From contig CALFPJ010000042.1 of NCBI GenBank assembly GCA_937919655.1, positions 1 to 64,000 of the forward strand: a DNA stretch of 64,000 nt. The letters run 5' to 3'. The notes beneath the pieces are model-generated. The model was not told the DNA's origin and ran no database searches. It saw nothing but the letters and a program-made list of their open reading frames with translations. This document shows positions 17,251 to 24,162 of this stretch, one piece after another; within the stretch, counting starts at the first letter, position 1, and every line of letters starts with the position of its first letter. This stretch comes from an uncultured Gemmatimonadales bacterium (lineage in GTDB: Bacteria; Gemmatimonadota; Gemmatimonadetes; Longimicrobiales; Gaopeijiaceae). The position numbers were made by a program, and so were the translations under genes.

Positions 17251-17916
17251 TCACACGCCCGGTCCCTGCCGGCGCTCCAACTCAGCCGTGAGATCCGCCA
17301 GCGTGATGTTCTCGGCCCGCAACGCCACCAACATGTGGTAGAACAGATCCGCTGCCTCCTCAATCGCCGAGTCACGCTCGTGTGTGGCGAGAGCCGCCAC
17401 CAGCTCGGCGCCTTCCTCTCCGAGCTTCTTGAGCCGAAGGTTTGTGTCCTCAAGGAGGCGCGCGGTATAACTCCCATCCGGGCGGGCGGCTGCGCGCGCG
17501 TCGAGCGTCTCAGCGAGGCGTGCGAGGATGGCGCCCGGCTCTGGCGAGCGGGGCGTCGCATCCGCCCCGAAGCAACTCGCCTCACCTGTGTGACACGTCG
17601 GCCCGGACGGGTCCACCAAGGCCAAAATGCTGTCGCCGTCACAGTCTGCGTGTAGGGCGCGGAGTGCGAGTGTGTTGCCACTCGTCTCTCCCTTGCACCA
17701 CAAGGCAGCCCGCGACCGCGACCAGAAGTGCATCTGGCCGGACCGGAGGGTCGCTTCCAGAGCCTCGCGGGTCGCGTACCCCAGCATCAGGGTCGTGCCA
17801 GTGGCCGCGTCCTGCACGACAACGGGCACGAGGCCGGCCCCCTTGTCGAAGTCGAGCCCGTCGAGGTCAGTCTGACTTTGAATCATTCGGCTTGTCATGG
17901 TCTTGGTCCGGGTCAT
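17251..17916 (-). CDS. hisIE: Bifunctional phosphoribosyl-AMP cyclohydrolase / phosphoribosyl-ATP pyrophosphatase
   Basis: This enzyme performs the second and third steps of histidine synthesis. The HisI part (to about residue 130) has the metal-binding [20 protein letters not shown] region and the [16 protein letters not shown] block. The HisE part has [23 protein letters not shown] and a helical [14 protein letters not shown] segment. The ATG at 17916 overlaps the hisF stop by 4 bases (ATGA). An internal ATG at 17884-17886 is preceded by nearly the same bases as the hisG start and could be the true start. It is last in the his operon. Confidence 0.93.
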   Translation of the reverse strand: MTRTKTMTSRMIQSQTDLDGLDFDKGAGLVPVVVQDAATGTTLMLGYATREALEATLRSGQMHFWSRSRAALWCKGETSGNTLALRALHADCDGDSILALVDPSGPTCHTGEASCFGADATPRSPEPGAILARLAETLDARAAARPDGSYTARLLEDTNLRLKKLGEEGAELVAALATHERDSAIEEAADLFYHMLVALRAENITLADLTAELERRQGPGV

Positions 17917-18716
17917 CCAGTGGGTCTGACGTTCACATTCCAGCCGGCCAATGCCGACTTCAGGGCCCCTACAGTCGTCACGCCATCGTGCAGGATCCCG
18001 GCAACGAGAGCCGCAGATGCGTGGCCTTCTGTAAAGGCGTCTCGGAGGTGTTCGGGGCGTCCCGCCCCGCCCGACGCGATGACAGGGATGGGCACGGCGT
18101 CCGCCACCGCGCGGGTCAAATCGATGGCGTAACCAGTGCGGGCTCCGTCCCGATCGATCGACGTCAACAGGATCTCACCTGCGCCGCGCTGTCGGCACTC
18201 CGAAGCCCAGGCCACCGCGTCGAGTCCGGTGGGCTGCGAGCCACCGTGGGTGTAACAACTCCAGCCGCTCCCTTCCTGCGCGGCGCCACGACCGTCCCCG
18301 ACCTGACGATCCGGTAGTCGTAGAGCATCGATGCTGGCCACCACGCATTGACTCCCGAAACGCTCTGCGGCGTCAGAGATCAGGTCAGGATTAAGCACGG
18401 CTGCCGTATTCGCGCTGATCTTGTCGGCGCCGGCGCGCAGGAGAGGGCCGACGTCCTCGACCGTGCGCACGCCGCCCCCAACGGTGAGCGGAATGAACAG
18501 CCGCTCGGCGGTGCTCCGGACGGTGTCCAACAGCGTGCCGCGGCCTTCCCTTGAGGCCGACACGTCCAAAAAGACGATCTCGTCGGCTCCCTCGGCCTCA
18601 TACCGAGTGGCAAGCTCGACGGGGTCGCCGACGTCGCGAAGGTTTTGAAACTGTGCGCCCTTCACGACCCGCCCGTCCTTCACGTCGAGGCAGACGATGA
18701 TTCGGGGACGAAGCAT
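17913..18716 (-). CDS. hisF: Imidazole glycerol phosphate synthase, cyclase subunit
   Basis: HisF uses ammonia delivered by HisH to convert PRFAR to imidazole glycerol phosphate and AICAR. The 267-residue (beta/alpha)8 barrel has the opening [19 protein letters not shown] (catalytic Asp in CLDV), the first phosphate site [11 protein letters not shown], the second catalytic Asp in [11 protein letters not shown] and the second phosphate site IASGGAG. A loop after [12 protein letters not shown] is a few residues longer than usual. The start shares one base with the hisB stop (TGATG). Confidence 0.95.
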   Translation of the reverse strand: MLRPRIIVCLDVKDGRVVKGAQFQNLRDVGDPVELATRYEAEGADEIVFLDVSASREGRGTLLDTVRSTAERLFIPLTVGGGVRTVEDVGPLLRAGADKISANTAAVLNPDLISDAAERFGSQCVVASIDALRLPDRQVGDGRGAAQEGSGWSCYTHGGSQPTGLDAVAWASECRQRGAGEILLTSIDRDGARTGYAIDLTRAVADAVPIPVIASGGAGRPEHLRDAFTEGHASAALVAGILHDGVTTVGALKSALAGWNVNVRPTG

Positions 18717-19306
18717 CAGCCGTCTTCCTCTTGGTCGACGCCTGCAGGTGACTTTGGGCGCTCAGGCGACTCCAGCCGTTCAAGCGTTACCGAACCCTTC
18801 GTGCTGAATACCACACCGCCATCGACGAGGGCTTGCCGTAGCGCCATGCCGGTCGCCTTGATCGCTGCCTCGACGATGTGGTGCGGGTCATCTCCGCGAA
18901 GCACCTGGATGTGCAGCGTCGCGCCGAGGTTGGTGGCGAAGGAGTGCAGAAAGTGCGTGTAGAGTTTGTACGGAAGCGGTCCCACGTAAAACGGACGGCC
19001 GCCGAGGTCGATCGCGGCGTCGGCCAGGGCTTCATCCATTGGGATCTGGGCCCATCCGTAGCGTGCGGCACTTGCCGGCACTTCGTCCGCGAGCGCCAGC
19101 CCGAGGGTGATCGCGACGTCTTCGATCAGGTGGTGTTTTAGATCCCCGGTGGCCGTGAGCTCAATGTCCAACCCGGAATAGCGGGCGAGCGTCTCCACCA
19201 TGTGCTTCAGGAAGCCGTCGGCGACCTCGACGTTCGCTCGGCCTGATCCGATGCGCACATCGGCCACGATCTGCGTTTCTCTTGTTTGCCTGCGTAGCCT
19301 GCTCAT
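18716..19306 (-). CDS. hisB: Imidazoleglycerol-phosphate dehydratase
   Basis: This enzyme dehydrates imidazole glycerol phosphate to imidazole acetol phosphate with two manganese ions. The 196-residue protein is monofunctional; there is no histidinol-phosphate phosphatase domain. Metal-binding blocks are [15 protein letters not shown] and [14 protein letters not shown]. The start is the ATG at 19304-19306, overlapping the hisA TGA (ATGA); upstream in-frame sequence back to 19483 is Arg/His-rich translation of hisA DNA and is excluded. The C-terminus carries a short Pro/Glu/Asp tail. Confidence 0.93.
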   Translation of the reverse strand: MSRLRRQTRETQIVADVRIGSGRANVEVADGFLKHMVETLARYSGLDIELTATGDLKHHLIEDVAITLGLALADEVPASAARYGWAQIPMDEALADAAIDLGGRPFYVGPLPYKLYTHFLHSFATNLGATLHIQVLRGDDPHHIVEAAIKATGMALRQALVDGGVVFSTKGSVTLERLESPERPKSPAGVDQEEDG

Positions 19307-20058
19307 TTGTCGTCCTTGGTGTCGGTGGTATCGGTGGTATCGGTATCGGGGCCCCAAAGGCGGGCCACTTCGAGGGTGTCGAGGGTGTCCGTGTAGAGAG
19401 CCATGCCCAGCACGGCACCCGCGGCACCAGCGGATTCCAGGTACTTCAGTTCGTCGGTCGTGGTCACACCGCCGGAGATCCACACGGGGTGATCAGTCCC
19501 CCGTATGGCCGCCGCGGTGGCCAGGCGATCGATACCCTCCAAGCGTCCCTCGCGGCCCACGTCGGTCGTGAGAATGCCCGCGAGCGGCAGCGTTCCGATG
19601 CGCTCCATGTACTCGATCAGTCCGAGCTCCGTCGCTTCTCGCCATCCACGGCGCAGCACTACGCCATCTCGGGTATCGAGGGCGAGCATGACGCGCCTGG
19701 GAAAACGATCGCAGAGTCGTTCGAGCCAATCCGCGTCGTCCAGGGCGCGGGTGCCGACGATGATCCGGTCGGCTCCTGCAGAAAGAAGGCGTTCCGCGCG
19801 CGCGTCATCACGGATGCCGCCGCCGACCTGAGTCACCGCCGGTGTGGCGGCCAGCAGCCGCTCGAGCACGGACATGTTGTCGCCGGCGCCGAGCGCCGCA
19901 TCGAGATCCACGAGGTGCAGCGTTGCAAAACCGCTTTCGTACCACCGCTCCGCAACGGCGATGGGATCAGGGAGGGATACCCTTTCTGCCTCGGGCCGCC
20001 CACCCACGAGTTGCACACAGCGTCCGCCCCGGAGGTCCACGGCCGGTGCCGCGATCAT
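19303..20058 (-). CDS. hisA: ProFAR isomerase
   Basis: HisA isomerises ProFAR to PRFAR. The 251-residue barrel shows the half-barrel symmetry of the family: AVDLRGGRCVQLVGG with the first catalytic Asp, VGGGIRDDARAERLL, LTTDVGREG with the second Asp, and ISGGVTTTDELKYL. After the barrel there is an unusual low-complexity tail ([14 protein letters not shown]) encoded by short near-repeats. It overlaps hisH and hisB by 4 bases each. Confidence 0.93.
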   Translation of the reverse strand: MIAAPAVDLRGGRCVQLVGGRPEAERVSLPDPIAVAERWYESGFATLHLVDLDAALGAGDNMSVLERLLAATPAVTQVGGGIRDDARAERLLSAGADRIIVGTRALDDADWLERLCDRFPRRVMLALDTRDGVVLRRGWREATELGLIEYMERIGTLPLAGILTTDVGREGRLEGIDRLATAAAIRGTDHPVWISGGVTTTDELKYLESAGAAGAVLGMALYTDTLDTLEVARLWGPDTDTTDTTDTKDDK

Positions 20059-20657
20059 TGAGCACCTCGAGCGAGCGCGACCCAGTTCTCAAGGATGCGC
20101 CGACCTTGGGTTGAGCTTTTCTCGGGGTGAAACTGGAGCCCCCAGGTATTGGCCCGTCGGGCGCTGGCAGCGAAGCGAACACCTGCGTACTCCGAGGTGG
20201 CGATGACGCGGTCAGGATCGCCCGGCGCACACACGAACGAGTTTGCGTAGTAAGCGACCAAGCCGGCCACACCATCGAAGATCGGATCTGGGCCAGTCTC
20301 GACATCGTTCCAGCCCATCTGGGGAACGATCGATGCCTTGAGCCGGGTGACACGACCAGGGATATAGCCGATGCCCTCTCCCGCCGACTCGTCGCTGGCG
20401 TCAAACAGGAGTTGCATCCCTAGGCAGATTCCGAGACAGGGGAGCCCGGCTTCCAGCGCGGAGCGGAGCGGGGCAAGGTCGTCGGGGAGCGCAGCAGCGG
20501 CATGTCCGAATGCCCCCACGCCTGGCAACAACAAAGCATCGAGGGCGAGGGCGGCCGGCCAGTCGCTCGTCACGACCACCTCGGGGCCAAGGGCTTCAAC
20601 CGCCTTCCCGAGAGAATGAAGGTTTCCGGCACCGTAGTCGAAGAGCGCGATTTTCAT
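20055..20657 (-). CDS. hisH: Imidazole glycerol phosphate synthase, glutamine amidotransferase subunit
   Basis: HisH hydrolyses glutamine and passes ammonia to HisF. The 200-residue class I amidotransferase has the nucleophile in LGICLGMQLLF, the catalytic His/Glu pair in LQFHPEKS and the oxyanion region LPGVGAFG. The start is the ATG at 20655-20657, which overlaps the hisC stop (ATGA) and begins with the family-typical KIALFDYGAGN; the frame upstream to 20747 is hisC shadow. Confidence 0.94.
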   Translation of the reverse strand: MKIALFDYGAGNLHSLGKAVEALGPEVVVTSDWPAALALDALLLPGVGAFGHAAAALPDDLAPLRSALEAGLPCLGICLGMQLLFDASDESAGEGIGYIPGRVTRLKASIVPQMGWNDVETGPDPIFDGVAGLVAYYANSFVCAPGDPDRVIATSEYAGVRFAASARRANTWGLQFHPEKSSTQGRRILENWVALARGAQ

Positions 20658-21757
20658 CGAGTCATCTCGCCATTGGCTCGATCTCGTGCGGCGCCGTCGA
20701 GCAGGATCGCATCGAGTGCCTCGAGAAAACGTTCCATGAGGGGCCACGGGCCGACCGTCACGCGCAGGCCCTCCCCGAATCCCGGGATGCCGATAAATGG
20801 GCGGACGCCCACCCCGCGATCGCGCAGACTAAGCGCGTCCGCACGGGCCTGGCCGCTCGGCGCCGCGAACAGGATGAAGTTGGCGCGGGAGTCGAACGGA
20901 CGAAGCCCGCGCTCAGTGAGGGCCGAATGGAGTCGCGCGCGGTTGGCGAGACACTCCTCCACCGTGGATGCCATCCAGCCGCTGTCGTCGCGTAGCGCTG
21001 CCGCCGTGGCCTCGGCGGCCAGCCGGGACACCTTGTAGGGCCCTCGCGACTTCTCGATTTCGAGTGTCGTCTCTGGAGACGCGACCGCAAAGCCACAGCG
21101 TAGCCCCGCGAGCCCGAAGGCCTTCGACGCGGTGCGAGCGACAACGAGTCGGGAGTAGCGCGCAACCCAGGGGATGAGCGTTTCGCCGCCAAAGTCCGCG
21201 TAGGCCTCGTCCAGAATCACGAGCGGCGCGTCCGGCCCGGCTTCGTCTGCGAGACCGAGAAGTCGTTCGACCCACTCGGCCGGGGCGCTCTCTCCCGTGG
21301 GGTTGTTGGGCCTGCACACGTAGATGAGGTCGGGTCGGCCCTCGCAGAGTCGTGCAGGGTCGACCAGCGCCTCTCCCCACGGCACGGCCTCGGCCGACAT
21401 GGCGTTCATGTGGGCGAGGGGCTCGATCATAGAGAAGGTGGGACTCGCGTACCGGACTGTGGCGCCCGGCGCGAACACCGCCCTGAATGCCGAGTCCAAG
21501 ACGTCGTCTGAACCTGCGCCGGTGGTGACGCAGTCGGGATCCACATCGAACCGGACAGACACCGCGTCGCGCAGAACGTCGGCGTACAACTCCGGATAGC
21601 GAGCGAGATCATCCGCCGTTGCCGCACGGATGCGCTCGAGGGCCGCGGGGTGGGTTCCCCACAGGTTGGTGTTGTCGCTCAGGTCGAGGCTCACCGGGCG
21701 CCGATCTGGCTCGTAGCGGCTCACGCGCGCGTAGTCCGCTCTGGGGAACGGGCTCAT
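20654..21757 (-). CDS. hisC: Histidinol-phosphate aminotransferase
   Basis: This PLP enzyme (fold type I, class II) converts imidazole acetol phosphate to histidinol phosphate. The 367-residue protein has LSDNTNLWG near the N-terminus, the PNNPTGE block, ILDEAYADF with the PLP-contacting Asp and Tyr, and the PLP lysine in TASKAFGLAGLRCGF. The C-terminal Arg region is RVTVGPWPLMERFL. It overlaps both hisD and hisH by 4 bases. Confidence 0.94.
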   Translation of the reverse strand: MSPFPRADYARVSRYEPDRRPVSLDLSDNTNLWGTHPAALERIRAATADDLARYPELYADVLRDAVSVRFDVDPDCVTTGAGSDDVLDSAFRAVFAPGATVRYASPTFSMIEPLAHMNAMSAEAVPWGEALVDPARLCEGRPDLIYVCRPNNPTGESAPAEWVERLLGLADEAGPDAPLVILDEAYADFGGETLIPWVARYSRLVVARTASKAFGLAGLRCGFAVASPETTLEIEKSRGPYKVSRLAAEATAAALRDDSGWMASTVEECLANRARLHSALTERGLRPFDSRANFILFAAPSGQARADALSLRDRGVGVRPFIGIPGFGEGLRVTVGPWPLMERFLEALDAILLDGAARDRANGEMTR

Positions 21758-23055
21758 ACGTTCCCCCTTGCAGCAGCTGCCGCTGCGTGGCCGGGGAGAC
21801 CCTCGGCTTCAGCGAGGCGCACCACGTCCTCCGCCATCGCACGGGCGCCGTCGGGTGTGATCTCCTGGATTGTGTAGGATCGCAGAAAGTGCTGAGCGGA
21901 CAGCCCGGAGAAGCTGCGCGCGCGCCCGCCTGTGGGGAGAACGTGGTTGGCACCGGTCATGTAGTCTCCAAAGGCGACTGAAGCGGATGCTCCGACGAAG
22001 GTCGTGCCGGCTGTCGTGACCCGACGCGCGTCTGCCGTAGCGCCAGCCGTCATGAGCGACAGGTGTTCCGGCGCGTATCGGTTTGCGAAGGCGAACGCCT
22101 CGTCCAAAGAGTCTGTTGTGAGGACTGCCCCAGCTTTGGCAAACGCAGCGCGCACAACCTCGGCCCGCGGGGCGGTGTCGATGAGGCGAGCCAATGCGGC
22201 CAACGTGCCGTCGGCGACGACGGGCGACGTCGTGACCAGCACGCATGCAGCATCGGGATCGTGCTCGGCCTGGGCGATGAGTTCGAGGGCCACGAGGGTC
22301 GGGTCCGCGCTGGCGTCCGCGATCACGAGGATTTCGGACGGTCCGGCAGGAGAATCGATCAGCACCCGGCCGGCGACCTGGCGCTTGGCTTCCGTGACCC
22401 AACGGTTCCCCGGACCGACGATGGCATCGACCGCAGGGATGCTCTCGGTGCCGAACGTCAACGCGGCGATCGCCCCGGCCCCACCCACGGACAGCAGCCG
22501 ATCGGCCCCGGCGATCGCACAGGCCGCGAGGACCTCGGTAGGAGGCCGGCCCGACGCCGATGGTGGGGAGCACACGATGACCGTGTTCACGCCCAAGGCC
22601 TTCGCGGGGGCGACGCCCATAAGCACCGAGCTCGGGTACGCGGCGCGCCCTCCGGGCGCGTAGACCCCTACGGAGTCGAGCGGGCGGGAGACGCGGGTTA
22701 CGCGTACACCCGGTTCTACATCGAAGACGACCTCCTGGGGGCGCTGTGCCGCGTGGAAGGACGTGATGTTCCTGTCCGCCCTTTCGAGCGCTGACCGGAC
22801 TGCGGGGTCGAGCGCCACGAGGGCGGCTTCCCATTCAGCCCGAGGTACCTCGAGCACGTCCAATGTGACTCCGTCGAACCGCTGGGCCATCTCCCGGAGT
22901 GCGACATCACCTCGAGACGCGACGTCGGCTAGGAGGGCTGCCACGTCGTCGCTGAGTTCAGATGACTCACCCCCCCCGCGATCGAGGAGGGAGGCGAGGA
23001 GGTCGGGCGAAAGCCGGGACAGGCGCCCGCTGGCAAGGAGAGCGACCCGTGTCAC
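21754..23055 (-). CDS. hisD: Histidinol dehydrogenase
   Basis: HisD oxidises histidinol to histidine in two NAD-dependent steps using zinc. From the GTG at 23053-23055 it has 433 residues, normal for the family. Blocks seen are [49 protein letters not shown], the catalytic Glu-His in YAPEHLSLM, and [19 protein letters not shown]. The GTG overlaps the hisG TGA; the open frame further upstream to 23169 is hisG shadow. Confidence 0.95.
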   Translation of the reverse strand: MTRVALLASGRLSRLSPDLLASLLDRGGGESSELSDDVAALLADVASRGDVALREMAQRFDGVTLDVLEVPRAEWEAALVALDPAVRSALERADRNITSFHAAQRPQEVVFDVEPGVRVTRVSRPLDSVGVYAPGGRAAYPSSVLMGVAPAKALGVNTVIVCSPPSASGRPPTEVLAACAIAGADRLLSVGGAGAIAALTFGTESIPAVDAIVGPGNRWVTEAKRQVAGRVLIDSPAGPSEILVIADASADPTLVALELIAQAEHDPDAACVLVTTSPVVADGTLAALARLIDTAPRAEVVRAAFAKAGAVLTTDSLDEAFAFANRYAPEHLSLMTAGATADARRVTTAGTTFVGASASVAFGDYMTGANHVLPTGGRARSFSGLSAQHFLRSYTIQEITPDGARAMAEDVVRLAEAEGLPGHAAAAAARGNV

Positions 23056-23939
23056 GGCATCAGCCTCTCGATGCGGGTGACCAGAATCCCTTCGGCGCCG
23101 AGTTCCTTGAGGCGGGCGATCGTCTGGTAGACCGCGTCCGCGTCGACCACCGCATGCGCCGCGACCCACTCTCCTGAGTCCAACACTTCCACGATGGTCG
23201 GCCCTGACAGCCCCGGTATCACCTCACGCACCTCGGCGAGGCGAGCGCGGGGCACATTCGCCATCAGGTAACGTTTGGTCTGTGCCCGAAGCACCGATTC
23301 GACGGCGCTGGCGAGTCCTTCGATCAGCGGGCCGACGGTCGGACTCAGGCGAGCCTCCTTGCTCGCAACGAGGCGGGCGGAAGAGTCGAGGACGGTGTTG
23401 ATCTCGCGCAGGCCGTTCACCTGCAACGTTGATCCCGTGGACGTTAGGTCGACGATTACGTCCGCCACGCCCAAGTGGGGGGCGATCTCCGTCGCTCCGG
23501 TGACGGGAGCGATCTGAATGGGGATCCCCAAGGAGTCGAAGTACCGAGCCGTGATCCGCGGAAAGGACGTCGCGACTCTCGTGCCAGCAGGGAGATCCTC
23601 CGCGCGCTGTACATCCGACTCGTCCCTGACGGCCACCACGAGGCGGCAGCTGCCGAAGCCAAGGTCGAGCACTTCTTCTATATCCCGACCGCTCTCCTTA
23701 ACCAGGTCGAGCCCAGTGACCCCGAGGTCTGCGGCTCCGTCGGCGATGAACTCAGGAATGTCCGCGGCACGCACGAAGATGGCCTGGAAGTCGTCGCCCA
23801 ACGACGCGACGAGTGCCCGGTCGGCTTTGAAGGCCGGGCGCAGTCCAGCTTGCTCGAAGAGGTCGATTGCCCGCTCAGCTAGCCGTCCCTTGTTAGGGAG
23901 GGCGATGCGGACGCGGCGTGTTTGATTGACTTGAATCAT
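23052..23939 (-). CDS. hisG: ATP phosphoribosyltransferase, long form
   Basis: HisG joins ATP and PRPP, the committed step of the pathway. The 295-residue length and the C-terminal segment after about residue 215 (TKRYLMANVPRARLAEV...GPTIVEVLDSGEWVAAHAVV) identify the long form with an ACT-like histidine-sensing domain, so it should be feedback-inhibited and not need HisZ. The PRPP loop region is VDLTSTGSTLQVNGL. It is the first structural gene, 26 bases downstream of the attenuator T tract, so it is subject to attenuation. Confidence 0.95.
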   Translation of the reverse strand: MIQVNQTRRVRIALPNKGRLAERAIDLFEQAGLRPAFKADRALVASLGDDFQAIFVRAADIPEFIADGAADLGVTGLDLVKESGRDIEEVLDLGFGSCRLVVAVRDESDVQRAEDLPAGTRVATSFPRITARYFDSLGIPIQIAPVTGATEIAPHLGVADVIVDLTSTGSTLQVNGLREINTVLDSSARLVASKEARLSPTVGPLIEGLASAVESVLRAQTKRYLMANVPRARLAEVREVIPGLSGPTIVEVLDSGEWVAAHAVVDADAVYQTIARLKELGAEGILVTRIERLMP

Positions 23940-23964
23940 TTGGCTTCTTGGGGCGAAAGGGCAT

Positions 23965-23999
23965 AAAAAAAACCGCGACCCGTCAGAGACGGGCCGCGG
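23965..23999 (-). terminator. Attenuator terminator of the his operon
   Basis: On the minus strand a 12-bp stem (5' arm at 23999-23988, 3' arm at 23984-23973, one G-U pair, 3-base loop) is followed immediately by eight T residues (complement of 23965-23972). It lies between the His-rich leader ORF and hisG. This is a canonical intrinsic terminator in the position expected for attenuation. Confidence 0.9.
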
Positions 24000-24059
24000 T
24001 GGGTGCTTGTATTCAGGACGAACGTCCTAGCTACACAGCATCTCCCCGCCACCCGTGTG
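23988..24059 (-). promoter_or_regulatory. his attenuator: antiterminator pairing region
   Basis: Leader codons 17-20 (24056-24046, read ACGGGTGGCGG) can pair with the terminator 5' arm (23999-23989, CCGCGGCCCGT) at 10 of 11 positions, including one G-U pair. That would form a mutually exclusive antiterminator. The region lies just 3' of the His codons. A small additional hairpin (AGGAC-GTTC-GTCCT, 24028-24015) overlaps the leader stop codon and could be a pause hairpin. Confidence 0.65.
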
Positions 24060-24104
24060 GGCCGCGTGATGATGATGCTGCTGGACGTGGGTCAGGTTAG
24101 TCAT
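24027..24104 (-). CDS. hisL: Histidine operon leader peptide
   Basis: This 25-codon ORF (ATG at 24102-24104, TAG at 24027-24029) encodes six histidines: His6, a run of four at 10-13, and His16, in the segment QQHHHHAAH. It lies just upstream of a strong intrinsic terminator and hisG. In enterobacterial his operons, ribosome stalling at such codons under histidine shortage prevents terminator formation. There is no Shine-Dalgarno sequence; the predicted transcript starts about three bases before the ATG, so it may be translated leaderless. The frame is open further upstream, but that part is antisense to uvrA. Confidence 0.85.
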   Translation of the reverse strand: MTNLTHVQQHHHHAAHTGGGEMLCS

Positions 24105-24113
24105 TGGACTGGA

Positions 24114-24142
24114 AGGATGACGGAGCCTTTTGGAACGGTCAA
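24114..24142 (-). promoter_or_regulatory. Candidate his promoter
   Basis: A -35 TTGACC (complement of 24137-24142) and a -10 CATCCT (24119-24114) are separated by 17 bases. The predicted start is near 24107, three bases before the leader ATG. Confidence 0.4.
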
Positions 24143-24157
24143 GACCTCGGCTATCAT
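24130..24157 (+). promoter_or_regulatory. Candidate uvrA promoter
   Basis: TTGGAA (24130-24135) and TATCAT (24152-24157) are separated by 16 bases. The predicted start coincides with the uvrA ATG at 24163, implying a leaderless mRNA; no Shine-Dalgarno is present (CCCCC precedes the ATG). It interleaves with the divergent his promoter. Confidence 0.4.
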
Positions 24158-24162
24158 CCCCC

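Noticed and set aside
18716-19483. Extended hisB with 59 additional N-terminal residues
   Set aside because: The extension is an out-of-frame reading of hisA; the ATG at 19306 makes the standard 4-base overlap.
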